Assembly: GCA_051881355.1 (NCBI GenBank)
Contig: JBJEPS010000016.1
Span: 1 to 25,556, forward strand
Direction: 5' to 3'
DNA from: Fimenecus sp051881355
GTDB taxonomy: Bacteria; Bacillota; Clostridia; Oscillospirales; Acutalibacteraceae
DNA length: 25,556 nt
Shown here: positions 1-6,253 of the stretch, piece by piece
How the letters are laid out: each line of letters starts with the position of its first letter
Position numbering within the stretch: the first letter of the stretch is position 1
The notes under the pieces: model-generated
What the model was told of the DNA's origin: nothing
Database searches by the model: none
What the model saw: only the letters and a program-made list of their open reading frames with translations
Program-made: the position numbers and the translations under genes

Positions 1-103
1 TTTTGCTGATTCCGAACACCTGCGCGGCGGCGCGTACGGTGGTTTGATTTTGCACAATATATTCGCCGAGCTCAACTGCACGATCTTCAACAGTGTCTTT
101 CAC
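1..103 (-). CDS. spoIIID: SpoIIID-type sporulation transcription regulator, 5' part only
   Basis: About 34 N-terminal residues are present and the gene runs off the left edge. It starts MKDTVEDRAVELGEYIVQ and continues through TTVRAAAQVFGISK. This matches the N-terminus of SpoIIID, the small mother-cell DNA-binding protein that follows sigma-E in B. subtilis sporulation; the part ending in FGISK is the start of its helix-turn-helix. The start is GTG at 103-101: AGGAGG lies eight bases upstream (112-117) and no better start is visible. It is divergent from a SASP gene and has a sigma-E-like promoter. The C-terminal half of the protein lies outside the window, so the assignment rests on the N-terminus and on sporulation context. 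Confidence 0.82.
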   Translation of the reverse strand, partial: MKDTVEDRAVELGEYIVQNQTTVRAAAQVFGISK

Positions 104-131
104 TGCACAGCCCTCCTTACTTCTGTCAATA

Positions 132-161
132 ATAAATATGAAGCAAGATAACCGAATATGC
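132..161 (-). promoter_or_regulatory. Sigma-E-like promoter for spoIIID
   Basis: Read on the minus strand, GCATATT (161-155) fits the B. subtilis sigma-E -35 consensus KMATATT fully. After a 14-base spacer comes CATATTTA at 140-133, which fits 6 of 8 positions of the -10 consensus CATAYAHT. It lies about 30 bases before the GTG start. spoIIID is a sigma-E gene in B. subtilis, so motif and gene agree. This is a pattern match only; no start site is known. Confidence 0.55.
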
Positions 162-287
162 TTAAAACGATTTTGTATTTTATTTGCAAAAATTTAACAG
201 CATTAGAATTTATTTTCTGTGATAACAAAATTCAAACTGCCAAAAATACTATTGCAAACGCAAATTTATTGCAAAGGAGTGTTTACT

Positions 288-479
288 GTGGCTAGCAGAA
301 AGAATGTAGTCCCCGAAGCTCGCGCGGCACTTGACAAGTTCAAGATGGAAGCGGCTTCCGAAGTAGGTGTTAACCTGAAGCAGGGGTACAACGGCGATTT
401 GACCTCGAAACAGGCAGGCTCTGTCGGCGGTCAGATGGTTAAAAAGATGATTAAATCTTATGAAGACAGCATGAAATAA
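288..479 (+). CDS. Small acid-soluble spore protein, alpha/beta type
   Basis: This 63-residue protein belongs to the alpha/beta SASP family, which coats spore DNA and protects it from UV and chemical damage. Family marks are VVPEARAALDKFKMEAASE at 7-25, containing the site where germination protease GPR would cut (after E21), and the C-terminal signature TSKQAGSVGGQMVKKMI at 39-55. The start is GTG at 288, with AAAGGAG at 273-279 eight bases upstream. The reading frame is open further upstream to 219, but that part has no ribosome site and does not resemble the family. It stands alone between spoIIID and a terminator. The family usually has an Asn before GSVGG; here it is Ala (QAGSVGG). Forespore (sigma-G) expression is expected from the family, but I saw no convincing promoter. 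Confidence 0.93.
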   Translation: MASRKNVVPEARAALDKFKMEAASEVGVNLKQGYNGDLTSKQAGSVGGQMVKKMIKSYEDSMK

Positions 480-506
480 GTTCGTTAATATTTTTCGGAC
501 AAAAAA

Positions 507-545
507 GGTCTGCCGAAGGGTTCCCCTTCGACAGACCGCTTTTTT
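507..545. terminator. Bidirectional intrinsic terminator between SASP and the 148-residue gene
   Basis: GGTCTG (507-512) pairs with CAGACC (532-537). CGAAGGG (514-520) pairs with CCCTTCG (524-530) around a three-base loop, with one mismatch between the two stem blocks. Six T follow at 540-545 on the plus strand. Six A precede at 501-506 and would read as T on the minus strand, so it can end the SASP gene and also the convergent gene ending at 555. Confidence 0.9.
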
Positions 546-554
546 ATGATATAC

Positions 555-1001
555 TTATCGATACCACTTGTCGAACCTTTCCAAATCTTCCTTCGGAATT
601 TCCATAAACACATTATCATTCGACATAATTTCCACCGCACGGCTCAGGCGGTAACGATATCTGCGTTTTAATTCAGGAAACTGTTTAACCGTATCCACAA
701 GCCACCAAGCAGACAAAAATACACAAACTGCCGCAATCAAAATCAGTGGATGCTGACCGATGCCGAAAAAGAAGCACAGGCTGAATATCAAAAGTAAAAT
801 TCCAATAAAAAGATATATCCGTGACTTCCGACGCTCTTTCAAGTATTGTGCAATGGCTTCATCACGCATTTTTTCATAATTCGGTTTACGTTTCAAACTA
901 TCCATACCGTCAGCAATGAACAGGTCAAAATCCCCATTCTCCCGATTTGCCGTTTGCGATTTCGTAATATCTTCTTTGCTATTCTTTTCACCATTAACCA
1001 T
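555..1001 (-). CDS. Unknown protein with two membrane segments
   Basis: I do not recognise this 148-residue protein. The N-terminal ~60 residues are polar and charged. Two hydrophobic segments follow, one beginning YLFIGILLLIFSL and one HPLILIAAVCVFLSAWWLV, separated by a short loop. The tail is basic then acidic (ELKRRYRYRLSRAVEIMS to KEDLERFDKWYR). With both ends charged and a short loop between helices, a hairpin membrane protein with both termini on the same side is likely. The start is ATG at 1001, with GGGGAGG just upstream; the frame is open 12 codons further but that stretch carries the ribosome site. It has its own promoter candidate and ends at a bidirectional terminator, so it is probably a single-gene unit. 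Confidence 0.75.
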   Translation of the reverse strand: MVNGEKNSKEDITKSQTANRENGDFDLFIADGMDSLKRKPNYEKMRDEAIAQYLKERRKSRIYLFIGILLLIFSLCFFFGIGQHPLILIAAVCVFLSAWWLVDTVKQFPELKRRYRYRLSRAVEIMSNDNVFMEIPKEDLERFDKWYR

Positions 1002-1025
1002 AAGGTTCCTCCCCCTTACGTTTTC

Positions 1026-1054
1026 AGCATACCACAATCTGCATAAATAGGCAA
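1026..1054 (-). promoter_or_regulatory. Candidate housekeeping promoter for the 148-residue gene
   Basis: On the minus strand TTGCCT (1054-1049) is followed after 17 bases by TATGCT (1031-1026), which is preceded by TGG, giving an extended -10 (TGnTATGCT). Both boxes match consensus at 4 of 6 positions. It lies 24 bases before the ATG, between the end of alaA and this gene. Confidence 0.45.
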
Positions 1055-1080
1055 GGCAACGAAACAGTATGCATCATTGT

Positions 1081-2298
1081 TTACACTTGGCTGTAGTCGT
1101 ACAAGAAGTCTTTTAACGCCCCTGCCGCCTCGGTAAGTTGCTTTGTATTGGGCAGATAGACAATACGCACATGGTCAGGCGCAGGATAATTGAACGCCCT
1201 GCCATGGACCAATAAGATTTTCTTTTTCCTTAAAAAATCCAACACAAACTGCTCATCATCTTTGATATTAAATTTGTATTTATCCAATTTCGGAAAAATG
1301 TAAAAGGCGGCTTTTGGCTTTACCACGGAAACGCCATCAATTTCGCAAAGTGCATTATAAATACATTCACGCTGTTCATAAATGCGCCCGCCGGGCTGTA
1401 AAAGCTCGTCACTGCTTTGATATCCGCCCAAAGCCGTTTGGATAATCTGTTGTGCGGGCACATTGGAGCAAAGCCGCATAGAGGAAAGCAAATTCAAGCC
1501 CTCAATGTAGCCCTTGATACGTTTTTTGTCACCGCTGATACACATCCAACCACAGCGAAACCCGGCTACGCGGTGGGATTTCGACAACCCGTTGAACGTC
1601 ACACACGGCACATCGGGCGCAAGCGAAGCAATAGAAATGTGTTTCAGCCCGTCCATCACCAAACGGTCATAAATTTCGTCCGAAAAAAGGATAAGCTCAT
1701 TTTCGCGGGCTACTTGCACAATTTCTTTTAAGATTTCTTCCGAGTACAGAGCGCCTGTCGGATTGTTCGGATTGATAATCACGATACCTTTGGTATTTTT
1801 TGTAATTTTTTTGCGCATATCCGCAATATCAGGATTCCATTCGTTTTGTTCGTCGCACATATAATGCACGGCGTTGCCGCCTGCTAATGTCACCGCCGCT
1901 GTCCAAAGCGGATAATCAGGCGCGGGCACCAAGATCTCATCGCCGTTATTCAAAAGTCCCTGCATTGCCATTGTGATTAACTCACTGACGCCGTTGCCTG
2001 TGTAGATATCTTGCAAACCGACATTCGGCAGTTGTTTAATTTGACAATACTGCATAATTGCTTTTCTGGCGGAAAAAATGCCTTTGGAGTCGGAATACCC
2101 CTCGGCGTCACGCAGATTGTAAATCATATCCTGTATAATTTCATCGGGCGCTGTAAAATGGAACGGTGCGGGATTGCCGATATTCAACTTCAAAATTTCA
2201 ACACCGTTTGCAATCATACGGTCTGCCTCATCCATAACCGGACCGCGAATATCGTAACAAACATTGTCTAACTTATGGGATTTTTCAAATTCACGCAT
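1081..2298 (-). CDS. alaA: Alanine-type PLP aminotransferase (AlaA family)
   Basis: This 405-residue class I aminotransferase closely follows E. coli AlaA, the pyruvate/glutamate transaminase that makes alanine. From memory of that protein, long blocks agree: EKSHKLDNVCYDIRGPV near the start, LKLNIGNPAPF, DIYTGNGVSELI, VPAPDYPLWTAAV and INPNNPTGA. K240 in FNGLSKSHRVAGFR is the PLP-binding lysine, and D207 in SDEIYD should contact the ring nitrogen. It is a cytosolic enzyme of alanine and glutamate metabolism. The start is ATG at 2298 with AGGTGA six bases before it; the frame stays open 25 codons upstream, but that part overlaps the promoter region and has no family match. No clear terminator hairpin lies between it and the next gene. 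It is divergent from nadE. Confidence 0.93.
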   Translation of the reverse strand: MREFEKSHKLDNVCYDIRGPVMDEADRMIANGVEILKLNIGNPAPFHFTAPDEIIQDMIYNLRDAEGYSDSKGIFSARKAIMQYCQIKQLPNVGLQDIYTGNGVSELITMAMQGLLNNGDEILVPAPDYPLWTAAVTLAGGNAVHYMCDEQNEWNPDIADMRKKITKNTKGIVIINPNNPTGALYSEEILKEIVQVARENELILFSDEIYDRLVMDGLKHISIASLAPDVPCVTFNGLSKSHRVAGFRCGWMCISGDKKRIKGYIEGLNLLSSMRLCSNVPAQQIIQTALGGYQSSDELLQPGGRIYEQRECIYNALCEIDGVSVVKPKAAFYIFPKLDKYKFNIKDDEQFVLDFLRKKKILLVHGRAFNYPAPDHVRIVYLPNTKQLTEAAGALKDFLYDYSQV

Positions 2299-2344
2299 AA
2301 AAGTATCACCTGTTTTAACAGCATTCTCAATTGTAATATTTCTT

Positions 2345-2373
2345 ATTTTAGCATACTTGTCAAGACATTGCAC
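2345..2373 (-). promoter_or_regulatory. Candidate promoter for alaA
   Basis: On the minus strand TGCTAAAAT (2353-2345) is an extended -10 with TAAAAT matching 5 of 6. A weak -35, GTGCAA (2373-2368), lies 17 bases upstream. A consensus TTGACA at 2363-2358 also exists, but the only -10 at proper distance from it (AATATT, 2340-2335) is poor. The exact box choice is uncertain; that a promoter lies here is likely because the gap separates divergent genes. Confidence 0.45.
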
Positions 2374-2402
2374 TTGCGAAGTTTTGGGAATTCATATATA
2401 AT
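2374..2402 (+). promoter_or_regulatory. Sigma-A-type promoter for nadE
   Basis: TTGCGA (2374-2379), a 17-base spacer and a perfect TATAAT (2397-2402) lie 38 bases before the nadE ATG. Its -35 box directly abuts the candidate -35 of the divergent alaA promoter, so one regulator could affect both. No operator palindrome was recognised. Confidence 0.65.
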
Positions 2403-2439
2403 GGATATATATGTTATTTCTGACGGTGAGGTCTTAGCT

Positions 2440-4350
2440 ATGAACAGCGGATTTTTAAAGGTTTGCGCCGCTTCCCCGCGTGTAACGGTAGGCGGTGTAC
2501 AGCAAAATTTGGAAAATGCATTGCAGGAAATTCAAATTGCCGCCGAAACCAAGGTGAAGGTTTTGGTCTTTCCCGAGTTATATCTTTCGGGTTATACCTG
2601 CGGAGATTTATTTTTGCAAAAAGCGTTAACAGATGCGTGCATGCAGGCGCTTGAAACACTATGCAAAAAAACCGCGAAATTCGATATGGTGATTTGTATC
2701 GGATTGCCTCTGCGCGTTAACACCCGTCTGTATAACTGTGCGGCGGTACTGCATCAGGGAAAGGTTTTGGGCTTTGTCCCGAAAACCTATATTCCGAATT
2801 ACGGCGAATACTATGAAAAACGTTGGTTCGCAAGTGGGAAAGCAGTAGATACACAAATCTGCTTCGGCGATATAGATGCGCCTTGCCGCACGTCCCTGCT
2901 GTTTCCTGTGGCGGAAAGTGCAATACTCGGCGTGGAAATTTGCGAAGATTTATGGGTGCCGAATCCCCCGAGTACTGATTTAGCCCTCGCCGGCGCAAAT
3001 ATTATCGTGAACCTTTCCGCAAGCAATGAAGCTGTCACCAAAAACGAATACAGAAAGAATATTATTGCCGCACAAAGTGCAAAATGCTTTTGCGCGTATG
3101 TGTATGCTTCGGCAGGCGTCGGCGAATCCTCTACCGATTTGGTCTTTTCGGGAGCTTGTACCGTAGCGGAAAACGGAACGATTTTAGCCGAGGGGGAACG
3201 GTTTGCTTTTGCGGGTACGCGCGCAATTGCGGACATTGATTTAGACAAATTAAACGCCGAGCGCGTGCGGAACGGTTCTTTTTCGGACAATGCGCGTGCT
3301 GACCGTCAAACTTACACAATGTGTGAAATTGTAAATTTATCAACTGACCTTGCCGATGTAACACGCGCCTTTAACCCTCACCCCTTTGTACCCTCTGACA
3401 TCGCCGAAAAGGATGAGCGCTGCCGTGAAATTCTTGCCATTCAAAGCCACGGTCTTGCAAAACGCCTTGCGCACACGGGATTAAAAAAAGCAGTCGTCGG
3501 TATTTCGGGCGGTCTTGACTCCACATTGGCACTGCTGGTTTCGGTACGGGCGATGAAAATCTTACAGTTGCCTTCTGAAAACATCATTTGTGTAACCATG
3601 CCCGGATTCGGTACAACCGACCGCACCTATCAAAATGCGGTAGCTTTAATTCACGCTTTCGGTGCAACTTTTTTAGAAATCCCCATAAAAAATGCCGCTT
3701 TACAACATATGCAAGACATCGGACACAATCCCGATTTGCACGATATTACCTATGAAAACACACAGGCACGCGAGCGCACGCAGATTTTAATGGATTTGGC
3801 AAATAAGCACGGCGGTATTTTGGTTGGCACAGGTGATTTGAGTGAGCTGGCGCTCGGCTGGTGCACCTACAATGCCGACCATATGAGTATGTATGGTGTG
3901 AATGCAGGTGTACCGAAAACGCTTGTACGCCATTTGGTTGAAAACGAGGCAGAGCATCTACCTGAAAGCATTGCCGCTATTTTGCGTGATGTTCTTGCAA
4001 CGCCTGTAAGCCCTGAACTGTTGCCGCCTGATGAAAACGGCAAAATTCAGCAAAAAACCGAAGATACCTTAGGTCCATACGAAGTACACGACTTTTATCT
4101 ATATCACTTTTTACGGTTTGGCATACGTCCGGAAAAGCTATTATTTATGGCTATACGTGCGTTTGCAGGTACGTATTCGGCAGAACAACTGAAACGGTGG
4201 TTACAGTTGTTTGTCAAACGTTTTTGGGGCAATCAGTTTAAGCGTTCCTGCCTGCCGGACGGTCCGAAAGTCGGCTCTGTAAGTCTTTCTCCGCGCGGAG
4301 ACTGGCGAATGCCCTCGGATGCCGTTTATGCAGAATGGTTGAATTTTTAA
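2440..4350 (+). CDS. nadE: Glutamine-dependent NAD+ synthetase
   Basis: This 636-residue enzyme makes NAD+ from nicotinic acid adenine dinucleotide, ATP and glutamine, the last step of NAD synthesis. The N-terminal ~300 residues form a nitrilase-type glutaminase with the triad E46 (VFPELYLSGY), K115 (VPKTYIPNYGEYYEKRW) and C168 (GVEICEDLW). The C-terminal half is the ATP-pyrophosphatase synthetase with SGGLDS at 356-361. Length fits the two-domain form, which takes ammonia from glutamine through an internal channel. The start is ATG at 2440 with GGTGAGG eight bases upstream; an open frame back to 2275 crosses the promoter and is rejected. It is a single-gene unit ending at a strong terminator. 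Confidence 0.97.
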   Translation: MNSGFLKVCAASPRVTVGGVQQNLENALQEIQIAAETKVKVLVFPELYLSGYTCGDLFLQKALTDACMQALETLCKKTAKFDMVICIGLPLRVNTRLYNCAAVLHQGKVLGFVPKTYIPNYGEYYEKRWFASGKAVDTQICFGDIDAPCRTSLLFPVAESAILGVEICEDLWVPNPPSTDLALAGANIIVNLSASNEAVTKNEYRKNIIAAQSAKCFCAYVYASAGVGESSTDLVFSGACTVAENGTILAEGERFAFAGTRAIADIDLDKLNAERVRNGSFSDNARADRQTYTMCEIVNLSTDLADVTRAFNPHPFVPSDIAEKDERCREILAIQSHGLAKRLAHTGLKKAVVGISGGLDSTLALLVSVRAMKILQLPSENIICVTMPGFGTTDRTYQNAVALIHAFGATFLEIPIKNAALQHMQDIGHNPDLHDITYENTQARERTQILMDLANKHGGILVGTGDLSELALGWCTYNADHMSMYGVNAGVPKTLVRHLVENEAEHLPESIAAILRDVLATPVSPELLPPDENGKIQQKTEDTLGPYEVHDFYLYHFLRFGIRPEKLLFMAIRAFAGTYSAEQLKRWLQLFVKRFWGNQFKRSCLPDGPKVGSVSLSPRGDWRMPSDAVYAEWLNF

Positions 4351-4364
4351 TGAAAGCTGTATAA

Positions 4365-4398
4365 CAAAAACTCCGAAGTTTGTACTTCGGAGTTTTTT
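4365..4398. terminator. Bidirectional terminator between nadE and spoVM
   Basis: ACTCCGAAGT (4370-4379) pairs perfectly with ACTTCGGAGT (4384-4393) around a four-base loop. A T run follows at 4393-4398 and an A run precedes at 4366-4370. It can end nadE on the plus strand and the spoVM transcript, whose stop is at 4411, on the minus strand. Confidence 0.93.
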
Positions 4399-4410
4399 GC
4401 TTATGTTGAT

Positions 4411-4497
4411 TTACACATTCTGTTCCTTTTTGATGCCGAAAATCATACGCAATAACCCGCTTAACACCTTCGGACTTTTCACCACAACTACTTTCAT
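4411..4497 (-). CDS. spoVM: SpoVM, small spore-coat morphogenesis peptide
   Basis: This 28-residue gene lies in a stretch where no long ORF explains the sequence. It starts MKVVVVKSPKVLSGLLR and ends KKEQNV. Compared from memory with the 26-residue B. subtilis SpoVM, the residues K7, P9, K10, L12, G14, R17 and G21 are in the same places; P9 is the residue known to shape its membrane-curvature-sensing amphipathic helix. SpoVM sits on the forespore outer surface, anchors SpoIVA and is degraded by FtsH. AAGGAGG lies eight bases before the ATG, and it overlaps the stop of the upstream small gene, so the two are probably coupled. The position just after thiN is the same as in B. subtilis, which strongly supports the call. 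Confidence 0.93.
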   Translation of the reverse strand: MKVVVVKSPKVLSGLLRMIFGIKKEQNV

Positions 4498-4510
4498 ACC
4501 GACAGCCTCC

Positions 4511-4666
4511 TTAACAGCAAGTTTTGCAAAGGATAATGCCGCTTAAAATCAGCGCCAGGGACAAAATCACAACTAAAAATTTTGAGGGGAAAATGAACGC
4601 CAGCACAAGCCCGAGACCGAGCATGGCAAAAATCAAGCCGAGATTGTTCCCACGACGCTTTTTCAT
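4511..4666 (-). CDS. 51-residue two-helix membrane protein upstream of spoVM
   Basis: A 51-residue ORF starts at ATG 4666 with AAGGCGG seven bases upstream. A basic start (MKKRRGNN) is followed by two hydrophobic segments, LGLIFAMLGLGLVLAFIF at 9-26 and FLVVILSLALILSGIIL at 30-46, joined by PSK, and a cysteine tail CKTCC. This predicts a membrane hairpin with cytoplasmic ends. Its stop codon TAA is part of the spoVM ribosome binding site, with 13 bases between stop and spoVM ATG, so the two are likely co-translated. I cannot name the family. I have an impression of similar short proteins beside spoVM in other Clostridia, but could not check this. Expression with spoVM would place it in the mother cell. 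Confidence 0.8.
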   Translation of the reverse strand: MKKRRGNNLGLIFAMLGLGLVLAFIFPSKFLVVILSLALILSGIILCKTCC

Positions 4667-4694
4667 ATCGACACCGCCTTTTTTGTTGCTAATA

Positions 4695-4723
4695 TACTAT
4701 ATGCGGCGGTACAAAAAGTGTTC
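4695..4723 (-). promoter_or_regulatory. Mother-cell (sigma-E/K-like) promoter candidate for the spoVM pair
   Basis: On the minus strand GAACACT (4723-4717) matches the sigma-E -35 consensus KMATATT at 5 of 7. After 13 bases comes CATATAGTA (4703-4695), matching the sigma-E -10 at 7 of 8 and the sigma-K -10 form CATANNNTA fully. It sits about 29 bases before the 51-residue gene, right after the thiN stop. spoVM is a sigma-E gene in B. subtilis. Read-through from thiN remains possible as well. Confidence 0.45.
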
Positions 4724-4725
4724 TT

Positions 4726-5364
4726 TTAATCTTTATCTGTTATGAAAATCAGCGCTGTGCCGTCAAAAACTGTGATTTCTGCTGTTTTTGCCGTCATCTC
4801 ATTACTAACACCCATTCCGCAAAACGGCGTGAAAGTATATTTTTCAAGTGGATAGTAAAAGCCTTTTAAAGTGACTGTACATGCGCCGCCAAGCGCAAAT
4901 ACAGAAATATATTTACTGTCGTCGCGCGGTAAAATCTGCGTTTCGTTTTGCAGAGTAAACACACGGTGATGTGCGTCTGCCACTGTTAAATCCGCGCCCA
5001 GTGTTTTTGCATAGGCGCACAAATCAAAATTGGCGAAGGTGTGATCCAATCGACTTCCTGTGCCACCAAGCAGAACAATTTGCTTGTATCCGCGGTGCAC
5101 TGCTTCTTTAAGCGCAACCGCACTGTCGGTATCGTCTTTAATCGGGTTGAGTTGCAAGGTCTCAATATCGGTTGCAGGACACGCCCCAGAATCAAAATCC
5201 CCGAGGATTAAGTTCGGCGTACAGCCGATTTCTTTTGCATACCGATAGCCCGCATCCGCCGTGATAATATACGGTTTTCCCGATAAATACGGAAGGATTT
5301 CCGCTTTCGGCATACAGTCTCCTGCAGCAAAAATAACACAATCGGGTGTTGTTACCATTCCCAT
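4726..5364 (-). CDS. thiN: Thiamine pyrophosphokinase
   Basis: This 212-residue enzyme transfers pyrophosphate from ATP to thiamine, giving the cofactor thiamine diphosphate. Family motifs are TADAGYRYAKEIGCTPNLIL, GDFDS at 55-59, KDDTD at 76-80 and GGTGSRLDH at 100-108, which form the ATP/Mg and thiamine sites; the C-terminal beta-rich part completes the dimer. It overlaps the end of rsgA by 13 bases, so translation is likely coupled. The start could be ATG 5364 or ATG 5358, since no strong ribosome site favours one. In B. subtilis rpe lies between rsgA and thiN; here the two are fused end to end with no rpe. Confidence 0.95.
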   Translation of the reverse strand: MGMVTTPDCVIFAAGDCMPKAEILPYLSGKPYIITADAGYRYAKEIGCTPNLILGDFDSGACPATDIETLQLNPIKDDTDSAVALKEAVHRGYKQIVLLGGTGSRLDHTFANFDLCAYAKTLGADLTVADAHHRVFTLQNETQILPRDDSKYISVFALGGACTVTLKGFYYPLEKYTFTPFCGMGVSNEMTAKTAEITVFDGTALIFITDKD

Positions 5365-6242
5365 TCTTTCAAGTCCTTTACGGCGTTATATAATTCCACA
5401 TAGCTATTGTGGCGAGAACGGCTGATTTCCCCGCGCTCAACAGCCTCCAGCACCTTACAGCCCTTGTCGCAGGTGTGTGAACAGCTGGAGAATTTACAAG
5501 CACCTAAATACGGGCGAAACTCCCGAAAACACTGTGCTAAATCCTCTTTCCGAATACAATCCGCTTTGTCGAATTCTAAAGCAGAAAATCCCGGCGTATC
5601 CACAATATATCCGCCGCACGTTTTAAACAATTCCGCTTGCCGCGTGGTATGTCTGCCACGCCCTAATTTGTCGCTGATTTCGCCGGTCGCAAGTGACAAA
5701 TTTCTGTCCAGCGCATTCAAAAGAGAGGTTTTCCCCACACCGGAATTGCCCGTAAACGCGGTAATTTTTCCTTGCAGAAGCGCTTTTACTGCATCAATGC
5801 CCTCCCCTGTCTGATTTGAAACAATCAAACAGGTAAATCCTGCTTTTTTGTAGATTTCCGCAAGGGCGTCCCCGTTCTCCAAATCACATTTGGTGAAAAC
5901 CACAATCGGTTCAATTTGCTTCTGCTCCGCAATGGCAATCAGTTTATCCATCACAAACGGTACCGGCTTCGGTGCTGTTGTGGAGGCAACAATTAAAAGC
6001 TGGTCGATATTGGCAACAGGCGGACGGCGTAATTCGTTTTTCCGTGGAAAAATGTCATCGATGGTGTTTTCCGCGTCACCGTCATGCACCGTAATTTGCA
6101 CAAAATCCCCTACAAGCGGTGTAATATGCTTTTTACGGAACACGCCGCGCGCTTTGCAAACATATACCGCATCGGCGGCTTCAACTGAATAGAAGCCGCC
6201 GATGCCTTTCAGCAATATCCCTTTTTTTGTAAAGTCAGCCAT
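5352..6242 (-). CDS. rsgA: Small ribosomal subunit biogenesis GTPase RsgA
   Basis: This 296-residue protein is a circularly permuted GTPase that helps late 30S subunit maturation and couples GTP hydrolysis to the ribosome. An N-terminal OB-fold (about 1-70) is followed by the GTPase with motifs in permuted order: G4 TKCD at 117-120, G1 GNSGVGKT at 165-172 and G3 DTPG at 215-218. The C-terminal zinc site is C249, C254, H256 and C262, with an extra C258. ATG 6242 has AAAGAGG just upstream. It follows prkC by 11 bases; RsgA is a known substrate of PrkC-type kinases in B. subtilis, so the neighbourhood makes functional sense. Confidence 0.97.
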   Translation of the reverse strand: MADFTKKGILLKGIGGFYSVEAADAVYVCKARGVFRKKHITPLVGDFVQITVHDGDAENTIDDIFPRKNELRRPPVANIDQLLIVASTTAPKPVPFVMDKLIAIAEQKQIEPIVVFTKCDLENGDALAEIYKKAGFTCLIVSNQTGEGIDAVKALLQGKITAFTGNSGVGKTSLLNALDRNLSLATGEISDKLGRGRHTTRQAELFKTCGGYIVDTPGFSALEFDKADCIRKEDLAQCFREFRPYLGACKFSSCSHTCDKGCKVLEAVERGEISRSRHNSYVELYNAVKDLKEWEW

Positions 6243-6253
6243 GAAGAACCTCT

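Noticed and set aside
220..251. Sigma-G promoter for the SASP gene (AATACTA at 245-251)
   Set aside because: The -10-like box is good, but no fitting -35 lies 17-18 bases upstream; the nearest (TGATAA, 220-225) is poor and 19 bases away.
2275..2439. Upstream extension of nadE
   Set aside because: It overlaps the alaA start and both promoters; the ribosome site GGTGAGG fixes the start at 2440.
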